Positions 55,039 through 63,951 are shown, counted from the stretch's first letter. The stretch is DNA of 64,000 bases from Prolixibacter sp. NT017 (GCF_009617875.1 NZ_BLAV01000001.1:3410001-3474000), one strand, 5' to 3'. Notes: generated by a model from the letters alone, not told the origin. Numbers and translations are program-made.

Positions 55039-55590
55039 ATGAAAGAGCTTTCGTTACATATTCTCGATATCGTCCAGAATTCCATCCGCGCCGAATCGAC
55101 GCGAATCGAAATTACTATTGAGGATTTTGCACAGAAAAACGAATTCCGGATTCTTATCTGTGACAACGGGAAAGGAATGACATCGCAGGAAATGGAAAAA
55201 GCACTTGATCCATTCTACACATCGCGCACAACCAGAAAAGTCGGGCTTGGACTTCCGCTACTCAAACAGAATGCGGAACAAACCGGCGGGAAGCTGGTGC
55301 TTAGCTCATCGGTTGGAAATGGTTGCCGCGTGGAAGCTGTTTTAGTTAACAACCATATCGATCGGCAACCGATGGGCAACATCGCTGAGACACTGGTCCA
55401 ACTGTTTGCCTCCTATCCAAGCATTCGATTCAAATTCAATTATCTCACCGACCGTGGAGATTTCAACATCGATACAGACGAAGTAAAACAGATACTGGAA
55501 GACGTTCCGATAACCAATAGTGAAGTAAGAGAATTCTTAATCAATCATATTAGAGAAAACCTGAGAACGATTCAGGATCATAACCAATAG
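55039..55590 (+). CDS. GHKL ATPase 2 with C-terminal extension
   Basis: 183 residues. The HATPase domain (about 1-115) has N-box LHILDIVQNSIRAES, G1 DNGKGM, F-box DPFYTSRTTRKVG and G2 GLGLPLLKQNAEQTGG. It resembles the catalytic domain of histidine kinases more than RsbW, yet there is no DHp domain or phosphoacceptor helix. The last 65 residues (MGNIAETLVQLFASYPSIRF onwards) are an uncharacterised extension. It is part of the sensory module, immediately before the 2Fe-2S protein gene that begins the hydrogenase genes proper. Confidence 0.9.
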   Translation: MKELSLHILDIVQNSIRAESTRIEITIEDFAQKNEFRILICDNGKGMTSQEMEKALDPFYTSRTTRKVGLGLPLLKQNAEQTGGKLVLSSSVGNGCRVEAVLVNNHIDRQPMGNIAETLVQLFASYPSIRFKFNYLTDRGDFNIDTDEVKQILEDVPITNSEVREFLINHIRENLRTIQDHNQ

Positions 55591-55597
55591 ATCAATT

Positions 55598-55987
55598 ATG
55601 AGCAAAATCAAATCGTTAGAAGAGCTGCGTAAGTTACGTGAAGAGGTGCAAACCCGGATGAAACTTCGCGAAAACAGCGACAAATCAGATGACCTGGTGC
55701 GCATCAAGGTGGCCATGGCGACCTGCGGAATCGCTTCGGGAGCCCGCGAAACCATGCGTGTGCTGATTGAGCAACTCGATCAACGTGGAGTAGATGCTGT
55801 CGTTACGCAAACCGGATGTATGGGCTATTGCTATGCCGAACCCACTGTGGAAGTTACCCTTCCGGGGAAAGAACCCATTGTGTTTGGCGAAGTGAAAGAA
55901 GAACGTGCCCGGGAAATTATCGACAAGTATGTCGTGAATCAGGAATTAATCGACGGTATTATTCCAGTCAATCATCAGTCAATTTAA
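55598..55987 (+). CDS. thioredoxin-like [2Fe-2S] protein (HndB-like)
   Basis: 129 residues. A charged N-terminal helix (SLEELRKLREEVQTRMKLRE) precedes a thioredoxin-like ferredoxin fold with ATCGIASGA (Cys43) and QTGCMGYCYAEP (Cys74, Cys78). Only three Cys are in cluster positions, where a regular domain has four; relatives next to NADP-reducing hydrogenases (HndB) show the same pattern from memory. It probably relays electrons or assists assembly of the HydABC complex encoded next. Confidence 0.88.
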   Translation: MSKIKSLEELRKLREEVQTRMKLRENSDKSDDLVRIKVAMATCGIASGARETMRVLIEQLDQRGVDAVVTQTGCMGYCYAEPTVEVTLPGKEPIVFGEVKEERAREIIDKYVVNQELIDGIIPVNHQSI

Positions 55988-56017
55988 ACGTTTAATCGCT
56001 TTTCCAAAAACCTTGTT

Positions 56018-57811
56018 ATGACAGATTACAGAATGAACATCCTGGTATGTGGCGGAACAGGCTGCCGCTCATCCGAAGGTGCCACCCTTTACGATGAGTT
56101 GGTCTCGCTTCTCGCGGATAAAGGCCTCGAAAAAGAAATCCAGGTCGTTTCCACCGGTTGTTTCGGATTTTGTGAAAAAGGCCCGGTGGTGAAAATACTT
56201 CCCGACAATACTTTCTATGTTCAGGTACAGGCTGCCGATGCCCGGGAAATTATCGAGGAGCACATCATCAAAGGACGGAAAGTAGAGCATCTGCTTTACA
56301 CCGCTCCCGAAACCGGGAAAAAGGTATCCGATTCCAAGCACATGGATTTCTATAAAAAACAGGTTCGAATCGCCCTTCGGAACTGCGGCTTCATCAACCC
56401 GGAAAACATCGACGAGTACGTTGCCCGCGAAGGCTACGCCGCCATGGCTAAATGCCTTGGCGAAATGACTCCGGAACAGGTAATCAAGGAGATCAAAAAA
56501 GCTGGCTTGCGCGGACGCGGTGGTGCAGGTTTCCCTACCGGGACGAAATGGGAATTGACCCGCAAAAGTGAAGCAGACCAGAAATACGTGGTTTGTAACG
56601 CCGACGAAGGTGACCCGGGAGCTTTCATGGACCGCTCTATCCTCGAAGGCGATCCGCACTCGGTTATCGAAGCAATGGCCATTTGTGGTTATTGCATAGG
56701 TGCCGACAAAGGCTTGGTGTACATTCGTGCAGAATATCCGCTGGCCATAAAACGCCTAAAGATTGCCCTGGAACAGGCACGCAATTACGGCCTTCTTGGT
56801 GAGAATATCCTGAATACCGGTTTCAACTTCGAGATTGAACTTCGCTACGGGGCAGGCGCTTTCGTGTGTGGGGAGGAAACGGCTCTCATTCACTCCATGG
56901 AAGGAAAACGAGGCGAACCGACTTTCAAACCACCGTTTCCGGCTGAAAAAGGATATCTCGGCAAACCGACCAATGTGAACAACGTAGAAACATACGCCAA
57001 TATCCCTCCCATTATCAACAAAGGTTCCAAATGGTTTAGCGGCATCGGTACCGAAAAATCCAAAGGAACCAAGGTTTTTGCCTTAGCAGGAAAAATCAAC
57101 AATGTTGGGTTGATTGAGGTCCCGATGGGAACAACCCTTCGTGAAGTGATTTACGACATTGGTGGTGGTATCAAAGGTGGGAAAGAGTTCAAGGCAGTAC
57201 AAACCGGGGGTCCTTCGGGCGGCTGCCTGACCAAAAACTTCCTCGATACGCCTATCGACTACGAAAGTCTGACTGAAGCAGGCTCTATGATGGGTTCCGG
57301 TGGTATGATTGTGATGGACGAAGATGATTGTATGGTTTCCATCGCCAAATTCTACCTCGAATTTACGCTTGACGAATCGTGCGGAAAATGTAATCCGTGC
57401 CGAATCGGAAACAAACGGTTGTGGGAAATTCTGGACAAAATATCCAAGGGAAATGGAACGAAGGAAGATCTGAACCGGTTGAAACTCCTCAGCAACGTGG
57501 TAAAAGACGCGTCACTTTGCGGACTGGGACAAACCTCCCCCAACCCGATTTTGTCAACCATGGACAACTTTTGGGACGAATATCTGGCCCACGTGGAAGA
57601 CAAACGATGCCCTGCCGGTCAATGTAAGGCAATGATGCAATATGTCATCGATCCAAACAAATGTACCGGCTGTACACTCTGCTCGCGCATTTGTCCGGTT
57701 GCTGCAATTGAAGGTGAGCGCAAGCAAGCGCATGAAATCGATCCGGAGAAATGCATCAAGTGCGGTGCCTGTATGGAGAAATGTAAATTCGAAGCCATCT
57801 CAGTGGCCTGA
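56018..57811 (+). CDS. hydB: HydB, NuoF-like diaphorase subunit of the first trimeric hydrogenase
   Basis: 597 residues. N-terminal thioredoxin-like [2Fe-2S] domain (Cys11, 16, 48, 52); the NuoF core with GRGGAGFPTGTKW (FMN/NADH loop), CNADEGDPGAFMDR and GAFVCGEETALIHSMEGKRG; the [4Fe-4S] domain SCGKCNPCRIG with a later Cys in SLCGLGQT; and a C-terminal pair of [4Fe-4S] sites (CTGCTLCSRICP, CIKCGACMEKC). This full architecture is that of electron-bifurcating HydABC enzymes, where NAD(P)H and reduced ferredoxin are oxidised together to make H2, or the reverse. Operon position: after the HndB-like gene, before hydA. Confidence 0.95.
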   Translation: MTDYRMNILVCGGTGCRSSEGATLYDELVSLLADKGLEKEIQVVSTGCFGFCEKGPVVKILPDNTFYVQVQAADAREIIEEHIIKGRKVEHLLYTAPETGKKVSDSKHMDFYKKQVRIALRNCGFINPENIDEYVAREGYAAMAKCLGEMTPEQVIKEIKKAGLRGRGGAGFPTGTKWELTRKSEADQKYVVCNADEGDPGAFMDRSILEGDPHSVIEAMAICGYCIGADKGLVYIRAEYPLAIKRLKIALEQARNYGLLGENILNTGFNFEIELRYGAGAFVCGEETALIHSMEGKRGEPTFKPPFPAEKGYLGKPTNVNNVETYANIPPIINKGSKWFSGIGTEKSKGTKVFALAGKINNVGLIEVPMGTTLREVIYDIGGGIKGGKEFKAVQTGGPSGGCLTKNFLDTPIDYESLTEAGSMMGSGGMIVMDEDDCMVSIAKFYLEFTLDESCGKCNPCRIGNKRLWEILDKISKGNGTKEDLNRLKLLSNVVKDASLCGLGQTSPNPILSTMDNFWDEYLAHVEDKRCPAGQCKAMMQYVIDPNKCTGCTLCSRICPVAAIEGERKQAHEIDPEKCIKCGACMEKCKFEAISVA

Positions 57812-57838
57812 TTGACCAATCCGTAAATCATCTAAAAA

Positions 57839-59638
57839 ATGAAAATGGTAACATTAACCATCGATAATAAAACCGTTGAAGTTCCTAAAGGAACAACTGT
57901 TTTAGAGGCAGCAGCCAGAGTGGGCGTCGAAATTCCCACGCTCTGCCACATGAAACTGGACAACCTGGAAATTGAAAATAAACCCGGTGGCTGTCGTGTA
58001 TGTCTCGTCGAAATACAGGGCAGAAAAAACCTCGCACCTTCGTGTGTAACCGAGGCAACCGATGGAATGATTGTCAAATCGTCCTCCATTCGCGTGATGA
58101 ATACCCGCCGGACCATTGTCGAACTGATCCTGAGTGATCACCCCGCCGAATGTCTGACTTGTGCCAAATCGGGTAACTGCGATTTGCAGAGCCTCGCCAT
58201 CAAAATGGGTATCCGCGAACTGCACTTCTCGGGAGAGAAATCGGTTCACCGCGAAGACCAATCGCCGGCCATCATCCGCGACATGGACAAATGCATCATG
58301 TGCCGCCGCTGCGAAACCATGTGTAACGAAGTGCAAACCGTTGGCGTTCTTTCAGCAGTCAACCGCGGTTTCAACTCTGTTGTTTCACCGGCTTTTGAAC
58401 AGGACTTGCAGGATTCAGCTTGTACCTATTGCGGACAGTGTGTTGCTGTTTGTCCTGTAGGAGCACTGACCGAGCGTGACCAAACCGGAGCTGTTATCCG
58501 GGCTTTGTCCAATCCCGATAAAACCGTCGTAGTTCAAACTGCACCCGCTGTTCGTGCTGCGCTGGGAGAAGAATTCGGACTAGAAGCCGGTACGCTTGTA
58601 ACCGGAAAAATGGCCGCAGCGCTGCGTCGTTTGGGCTTCGACTATGTATTCGATACCGATTTTGCCGCCGACCTCACCATCATGGAGGAAGGAACTGAAT
58701 TGCTCGATCGGCTGACTCGTCACCTCAACGGCGATTCGACTGTGAAGCTTCCTATCCTGACTTCTTGTTGTCCGGCATGGGTGAAATTTATCGAGCACAA
58801 CTTCCCGTCACTACTCGACGTACCGTCGTCGGCCAAGTCTCCTCAACAGATGTTCGGTGCCGTTGCAAAGAATTACTTTGCTGAGAAACTGAATGTCGAC
58901 CGGAAGAAGCTGGTAGTGGTTTCCATCATGCCGTGCGTGGCTAAAAAGTATGAGCGTGGCCGCGATGAATTCGCCGTCGACGGAAATTCAGATGTGGATT
59001 TTGTACTCACAACCCGCGAACTTTCACATTTGATTAAGCTGGCCAACATCGACTTCCACACGCTTCCGGATGAAGAATTCGATCAGCCAATGGGTATGTC
59101 AACCGGAGCTTCCGTCATTTTCGGAACAACCGGTGGTGTAATCGAAGCAGCTGTTCGTACGGCATATGAGCTTTATACCAAAAAACCCCTTCCGAAAGTA
59201 GAATTTGAGGAATTGCGCGGTATGGAAGGTCTACGTCATGCCACCATCGATTTTGGTGGATTGCCTTTGCATATCGGTATTGCGCATGGTTTGGGGAATG
59301 CCCGTAAACTACTCGAAGAAATCGCTGCCGGAAGAAGTCAGTTCCATGCTATCGAAATCATGTCGTGTCCCGGTGGTTGTATCGGTGGTGGAGGACAACC
59401 ATTCCATCATGGAAAATCCGATATCCTGAAAAAACGCCAGCAGGCCATTTATCAGGAAGACCGGAATAAACCGATTCGCAAATCCCATGAAAATCCGTTC
59501 ATCTACCAGTTGTACGAAGAATATCTCGGTGAACCGATGAGTGAAAAAGCACATCATCTGTTGCACACCAAATATTTCGACCGTTCCACCGTATTTGAAC
59601 AGGACGGTAATGTATCTGAAACTGACGATAAAAATTAA
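57839..59638 (+). CDS. hydA: HydA, catalytic [FeFe] hydrogenase subunit of the first enzyme
   Basis: 599 residues. NuoG-like N-terminus: [2Fe-2S] domain (Cys36, 52, 55 and a later Cys), a His-Cys3 [4Fe-4S] site in HPAECLTCAKSGNC, and two [4Fe-4S] sites (CIMCRRCETMC, CTYCGQCVAVC). The H-cluster domain has complete motifs: TSCCPAW (proton-relay Cys310, ligand Cys311), MPCVAK (Cys366) and EIMSCPGGCIGGGGQ (Cys510, Cys514). A small-subunit-like C-terminus follows (KPIRKSHENP, YLGEPMSEKAHHLLHT). It makes or oxidises H2 with HydB and HydC. Confidence 0.97.
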   Translation: MKMVTLTIDNKTVEVPKGTTVLEAAARVGVEIPTLCHMKLDNLEIENKPGGCRVCLVEIQGRKNLAPSCVTEATDGMIVKSSSIRVMNTRRTIVELILSDHPAECLTCAKSGNCDLQSLAIKMGIRELHFSGEKSVHREDQSPAIIRDMDKCIMCRRCETMCNEVQTVGVLSAVNRGFNSVVSPAFEQDLQDSACTYCGQCVAVCPVGALTERDQTGAVIRALSNPDKTVVVQTAPAVRAALGEEFGLEAGTLVTGKMAAALRRLGFDYVFDTDFAADLTIMEEGTELLDRLTRHLNGDSTVKLPILTSCCPAWVKFIEHNFPSLLDVPSSAKSPQQMFGAVAKNYFAEKLNVDRKKLVVVSIMPCVAKKYERGRDEFAVDGNSDVDFVLTTRELSHLIKLANIDFHTLPDEEFDQPMGMSTGASVIFGTTGGVIEAAVRTAYELYTKKPLPKVEFEELRGMEGLRHATIDFGGLPLHIGIAHGLGNARKLLEEIAAGRSQFHAIEIMSCPGGCIGGGGQPFHHGKSDILKKRQQAIYQEDRNKPIRKSHENPFIYQLYEEYLGEPMSEKAHHLLHTKYFDRSTVFEQDGNVSETDDKN

Positions 59639-59644
59639 TTTGTC

Positions 59645-60175
59645 ATGGAAATAACCAGAGATTTGAAAACCCATAAAGTGCAATTGTCGGAGAATGCCAT
59701 TGCACTGGTCAAAAAGATATGTCGCCGGTTCAATTACCAGGAAGGCGAACTCATCAACATCCTTCACGCCGTGCAAAGCCAGTTTGGTTACCTGCCTGCA
59801 GAAATCCAGGAGCTGATCGCCAAAGAGCTGGACATTTCAGTGGCCAAGGTGTATGGTGTTGTAACGTTCTACTCGTTCTTTACCATGAAACCGAAAGGCA
59901 AATACCCGATTTCGCTTTGTATGGGTACCGCTTGTTACGTAAGGGGTGCTGAAAATATCCTGAACGAAATCAAACGGCAGCTTAGCATTGACGAGGGAGA
60001 GACCACTCCGGACGGGCTGTTTTCTCTCTCCAGTTTGCGCTGCGTTGGTGCCTGTGGACTTGCTCCGGTACTAATGGTTGGTGAAAAGGTGTACGGACGT
60101 GTAGCTCAGGCAGATGTACGGAAAATCATTTCGGAATATAAAGCCGGTTGCCTGACACATCCGACAAAAGAGTAA
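59645..60175 (+). CDS. hydC: HydC, NuoE-like [2Fe-2S] subunit of the first enzyme
   Basis: 176 residues. The helical N-terminus (EGELINILHAVQSQFGYLPA) and VAKVYGVVTFYSFF lead to a thioredoxin-like fold with the four cluster Cys at LCMGTACYV (Cys92, Cys97) and LRCVGACGLAP (Cys133, Cys137), the NuoE spacing. It passes electrons within HydABC. It is the last gene of the ten-gene operon, followed by a strong terminator. Confidence 0.95.
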   Translation: MEITRDLKTHKVQLSENAIALVKKICRRFNYQEGELINILHAVQSQFGYLPAEIQELIAKELDISVAKVYGVVTFYSFFTMKPKGKYPISLCMGTACYVRGAENILNEIKRQLSIDEGETTPDGLFSLSSLRCVGACGLAPVLMVGEKVYGRVAQADVRKIISEYKAGCLTHPTKE

Positions 60176-60208
60176 ATACACATATATTAAGGTCTGTATA
60201 TCAGACAG

Positions 60209-60238
60209 AACGGGTCTAAATAGACCCGTTTTTTTTTA
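60209..60238 (+). terminator. terminator of the first hydrogenase operon
   Basis: Arms AACGGGTC (60209-60216) and GACCCGTT (60223-60230), loop TAAATA, followed by a run of T. A smaller hairpin (GTCTG/CAGAC, about 60192-60206) stands just before it. Confidence 0.95.
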
Positions 60239-60314
60239 TGATTTTTGCTATATATTTCTTTAACTTTTCACTATTTTAAGGATACTACATATTGTTTTAA
60301 CTCTTATTTCATAC

Positions 60315-60330
60315 CATATTTTAAAATATG
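60315..60330. promoter_or_regulatory. 16-bp palindrome upstream of the second hydrogenase operon
   Basis: CATATTTTAAAATATG is a perfect palindrome 121 bases before the ATG of the next operon, in a 275-base AT-rich spacer. A second inverted repeat, CGAATT/AATTCG (60356-60374), follows. Either could be an operator. No clear TAnnTTTG promoter is seen. Confidence 0.4.
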
Positions 60331-60450
60331 ACTTTTACACATATAGTATTTCATCCGAATTCTATATAAATTCGAAAAGAACGTAGATGATTCAGGAGAG
60401 AGAGCCCATAACGCAGACATCATTTTTTCTTCACTATAAATCATCAAACT

Positions 60451-60915
60451 ATGGATCCAATCCAATCCTTAATTAAAGAGCTGGCGGTGAAACACGGCCG
60501 CAAGCGCGAAAGTCTGCTACCTGTACTTCAAGGAGTTGTAGAACAGGAACGTTACCTTTCGGAACATTCCATGATTGAGATCGCGCGGGAACTTGACCTG
60601 CCGGCAGCGGAAGTCTATGGAACAGCCACTTTTTATTCTTTCCTCGAACACCGGAAAATGGGCCGTTTCATCATCAGGATTTGCAAAACCATTTCCTGCT
60701 CGATGAAAGGGAAAAACCAGGTGCTTCTGGCCATTCAGGATATGCTCAAAATATCGACAGGCGAAACCACACCTGACGGCCGATTCTCCCTGGTTGAAAC
60801 CAACTGCCTTGGACTTTGTCACAAAGCCCCGGCCATGCTGATCAACGAGGAAGTGTATACCGACCTGACTCCGGAAAAAGTCCGTGAGATTCTGTCGGAT
60901 TACATGAAGAAGTAA
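60451..60915 (+). CDS. HydC2, NuoE-like [2Fe-2S] subunit of the second hydrogenase
   Basis: 154 residues, a NuoE-like thioredoxin fold. AAEVYGTATFYSF precedes the cluster Cys at RICKTISCS (Cys78, Cys83) and TNCLGLCHKAP (Cys119, Cys123). It is shorter than HydC at the N-terminus. Gene order in this operon is C-B-A, whereas the first operon is B-A-C, so the two were not made by a simple tandem duplication. Confidence 0.93.
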   Translation: MDPIQSLIKELAVKHGRKRESLLPVLQGVVEQERYLSEHSMIEIARELDLPAAEVYGTATFYSFLEHRKMGRFIIRICKTISCSMKGKNQVLLAIQDMLKISTGETTPDGRFSLVETNCLGLCHKAPAMLINEEVYTDLTPEKVREILSDYMKK

Positions 60916-60947
60916 CTTTTTCAAACCAAACCAAAAAATCAATCCAA

Positions 60948-62135
60948 ATGGCTGAATCATATCATCTGTTGAAACGAGCCGATTTCATTTTCCGGAATGA
61001 AAATGACTGGGAAGAAATTCTCACCAAAACCATTAAGCGCACACCTCAGGATATTATCAATGAGCTAATTAGCTCAGAGCTAAAAGGACGTGGCGGTGCG
61101 GGCTTCCCAACCGGCTTAAAGTGGAAAATTACAGCTGAAGCCAAATCAGCTGAAAAATATGTCATCTGTAACGCCGATGAAGGGGAACCGGGAACTTTTA
61201 AAGACCGGGAAATTCTCTCCAGGGTTCCCTACAAAGTACTCACGGCAATGGCTGTTTGCGCGCACATCATCGGTAGTAAAAAAGGCATCATATACCTTCG
61301 CGGTGAATATCATTCACTCAAAGAAGCACTGGAAAAAACCATTTCCGAATTTGAATACTATTGCAAGAAAATCAAACTCGATTTCTCGATTGAGGTGTTC
61401 ATGGGAAGCGGAGCCTACATTTGTGGCGAAGAAACCGCCTTGTTCGAATCACTCGAAGGACACCGCGGCGAACCACGAAATAAGCCTCCCTATCCGACCA
61501 TCAAAGGGTATATGGACAAGCCGACCGTTATCAACAATGTTGAGACGCTGGCTCACACCTTTACCATCTTTAAATACGGCGCCAAGAAGTTCTACGATTT
61601 GGGCGTTCAGTTCTCTCGCGGAACTAAACTCTTCTCTGTTTCGGGTGATACTCCCAAACCAGGCATCTACGAGCTGGAGTTAGGGATGAGCCTTCAGGAT
61701 TTCGTCAATGAATTCGGTGATGGCGATACCAAAGCCGTTCAGGTCGGTGGAGCTTCCGGATTTTTGGTACCCCGAAAAAAATTCCAGGAAACCGCTATCG
61801 GTTACCAGGGAAAACTGACGGGAATTTCCCTCCCGACCGGAGGATCGATGATGATCTACAATAGTTCGCGATCCATGTTTAATGTGCTGGATAATTACCT
61901 TGAATTTTTCCGCGAAGAATCGTGCGGACAGTGCACGCCATGCCGTGTAGGTTGTCAGCAACTCCTTATCGGAATTAAGGCGGTGAAACGCGGAGAGCGT
62001 CCGGCACAATACCTCGACAAATTGCTGAAGCTGACTGAAACCATGCAGTTGACAGCCAAATGTGGCTTAGGGCAGTCAGTCGCTAACTCGTTTGCATCTA
62101 TTGTCGAGAACTTCCGGGAAGAGATGATCTACTAA
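60948..62135 (+). CDS. HydB2, minimal NuoF-like subunit of the second hydrogenase
   Basis: 395 residues containing only the NuoF core and its [4Fe-4S] domain: GRGGAGFPTGLKW, CNADEGEPGTFKDREI, GAYICGEETALFESLEGHRG, SCGQCTPCRVG and the final cluster Cys in AKCGLGQS. It lacks both the N-terminal thioredoxin-like [2Fe-2S] domain and the two C-terminal ferredoxin sites present in HydB (56018-57811). The stop is followed directly by hydA2, so there is no sign of a frameshift. NAD(P)H and FMN binding should be retained. Confidence 0.93.
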   Translation: MAESYHLLKRADFIFRNENDWEEILTKTIKRTPQDIINELISSELKGRGGAGFPTGLKWKITAEAKSAEKYVICNADEGEPGTFKDREILSRVPYKVLTAMAVCAHIIGSKKGIIYLRGEYHSLKEALEKTISEFEYYCKKIKLDFSIEVFMGSGAYICGEETALFESLEGHRGEPRNKPPYPTIKGYMDKPTVINNVETLAHTFTIFKYGAKKFYDLGVQFSRGTKLFSVSGDTPKPGIYELELGMSLQDFVNEFGDGDTKAVQVGGASGFLVPRKKFQETAIGYQGKLTGISLPTGGSMMIYNSSRSMFNVLDNYLEFFREESCGQCTPCRVGCQQLLIGIKAVKRGERPAQYLDKLLKLTETMQLTAKCGLGQSVANSFASIVENFREEMIY

Positions 62136-62160
62136 TCGTGAACCAATCAAACTGTACATC

Positions 62161-63951
62161 ATGACTCAAAAAGTTCAAATAAATATCAATGGTTTCCCGG
62201 TAACAGTAAAACCCGGAACCACCATTTTGGAGGCTGCACGGAAAGCGAATGTCACTATTCCTACCTTGTGCTACCATAAAGACTTATGTGTGGCAGGTAA
62301 CTGCCGTGTTTGCGTGGTAGAAGTGGCCGGTCAGAAACGTCTGTCAGCAGCCTGTGCCACCCCTTGTGAAGATGGGATGGATATTCTGACCAATAGTCTG
62401 AAAGTAAGGAATTCCAGGAAACACATCATCGAGCTCCTGCTTTCGGAACACAACGCCGATTGTACCAAGTGTTACAAAAATGGCAAATGCGAGCTGCAAT
62501 CACTGGCATCAGAATACAAGATCATGACGCAGGATTTCATCGAACTCCTGCCGTGGAAGAACTACACCATCGACATGATCTCGCCCAGTATCATCAAAGA
62601 TGATAGTAAGTGTATCCGCTGTCAGCGCTGCGTGCGGACCTGTGCCGAACTTCAGGGCGTAAATGCATTGACCGTTGCTTACAAAGGCGATCATATGAAA
62701 ATCTCTACGTTCTTCGAAAAACCAATGAACGATGTGGTTTGTACCAACTGCGGACAATGTGTGAACCGTTGTCCTACCGGTGCCTTGGTTGAAAAGAACT
62801 ACGTGGAAGAAGTTTGGGATGCCATTTCTGATCCTAAAAAGCATGTGGTTGTTCAAACTGCCCCGGCTGTTCGTGTCGGATTGGGTGAAGACCTGGGATT
62901 CGAACCGGGTAGTCGTGTTACTGGCAAAATGGTCGCGGCCCTCAAACGTTTGGGCTTTGACTCGGTACTGGATACCGATTTTACCGCCGACCTAACCATC
63001 ATGGAAGAAGGTACCGAGCTGCTTACCCGACTGAAGAAAGCGCTTGTGGATAATGATAAGGAAGTGAAACTTCCGATGGCTACTTCGTGTTCTCCGGGAT
63101 GGATCAAGTACATCGAGCACATGTATCCCGAGTATTTGCCCAACCTCTCAACCTGTAAGTCGCCTCAACAGATGTTCGGAGCATTGGCAAAAACCTATTA
63201 TGCCAAAGCACGCAATCTCGATCCTGACAAAATCGTTTCAGTTTCCATCATGCCGTGTACAGCCAAGAAATTCGAAGCTGCCCGTTCGGAAATGCACGAC
63301 AGCGGCTACCGCGATGTGGACTACGTTCTCACTACCCGTGAACTTTCCATCATGATTAAACAGGCTGGCATCGATTTCATGCAGTTGGACGACATGGAGT
63401 TCGACCGCTTAATGGGAGAATCAACTGGTGCCGGTGCCATCTTCGGTGTAACCGGTGGTGTTATGGAAGCAGCCATTCGTACTGCATACGAACTGGTTAC
63501 CGGACGCCCCGTGCCATTTGAGAACCTGAACGTCACTCCCGTAAGAGGAATGGAAGGAGTCAGGGAAGCAAGCCTTAAAATTGAGAAACCGTTGAAAGAA
63601 TGGAAATTCCTCGATGGTGTTGAACTGCGTTGTGCTATTGCTCATGGTCTCATCAATGCAAAAACGGTGATGGATGCTGTAAAAGCAGGGAAAGCCAATT
63701 TCCACTTCCTGGAAGTGATGGCCTGTCCGGGCGGTTGCCTCGGCGGCGGTGGCCAGCCCATACCAACCAACTCTGAGATCAGGGAAAAACGCGCCAAAGC
63801 CATTTATGCAGAAGACTCAGGCAAACCGATCAGGAAATCGCACGAAAATCCGGAAGTACAAAAAATCTATAAGGATTTCCTTGGCGAACCACTTGGTGAA
63901 GTATCTCATCATCTGCTTCATACAACTTACACACCGCGGGAGCGCTTCTAA
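62161..63951 (+). CDS. HydA2, catalytic [FeFe] hydrogenase subunit of the second enzyme
   Basis: 596 residues, the same domain order as HydA: [2Fe-2S], His-Cys3 site in HNADCTKCYKNGKC, two [4Fe-4S] sites (CIRCQRCVRTC, CTNCGQCVNRC), H-cluster domain and small-subunit-like tail (KPIRKSHENP, GEVSHHLLHTTY). H-cluster motifs are TSCSPGW (Cys310, Ser311), MPCTAK (Cys366) and EVMACPGGCLGGGGQ (Cys522, Cys526). The Ser replaces a Cys kept in HydA. It probably forms a soluble NAD(P)H-linked trimer with HydB2 and HydC2. The 49 bases after its stop show no terminator before the window ends. Confidence 0.95.
   Translation: MTQKVQININGFPVTVKPGTTILEAARKANVTIPTLCYHKDLCVAGNCRVCVVEVAGQKRLSAACATPCEDGMDILTNSLKVRNSRKHIIELLLSEHNADCTKCYKNGKCELQSLASEYKIMTQDFIELLPWKNYTIDMISPSIIKDDSKCIRCQRCVRTCAELQGVNALTVAYKGDHMKISTFFEKPMNDVVCTNCGQCVNRCPTGALVEKNYVEEVWDAISDPKKHVVVQTAPAVRVGLGEDLGFEPGSRVTGKMVAALKRLGFDSVLDTDFTADLTIMEEGTELLTRLKKALVDNDKEVKLPMATSCSPGWIKYIEHMYPEYLPNLSTCKSPQQMFGALAKTYYAKARNLDPDKIVSVSIMPCTAKKFEAARSEMHDSGYRDVDYVLTTRELSIMIKQAGIDFMQLDDMEFDRLMGESTGAGAIFGVTGGVMEAAIRTAYELVTGRPVPFENLNVTPVRGMEGVREASLKIEKPLKEWKFLDGVELRCAIAHGLINAKTVMDAVKAGKANFHFLEVMACPGGCLGGGGQPIPTNSEIREKRAKAIYAEDSGKPIRKSHENPEVQKIYKDFLGEPLGEVSHHLLHTTYTPRERF

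Noticed and set aside
60948..62135. HydB2 as a truncated or frameshifted HydB
   Set aside because: Start and stop are clean, neighbours are tightly spaced and the core motifs are intact, so it is a naturally short form rather than a broken gene.
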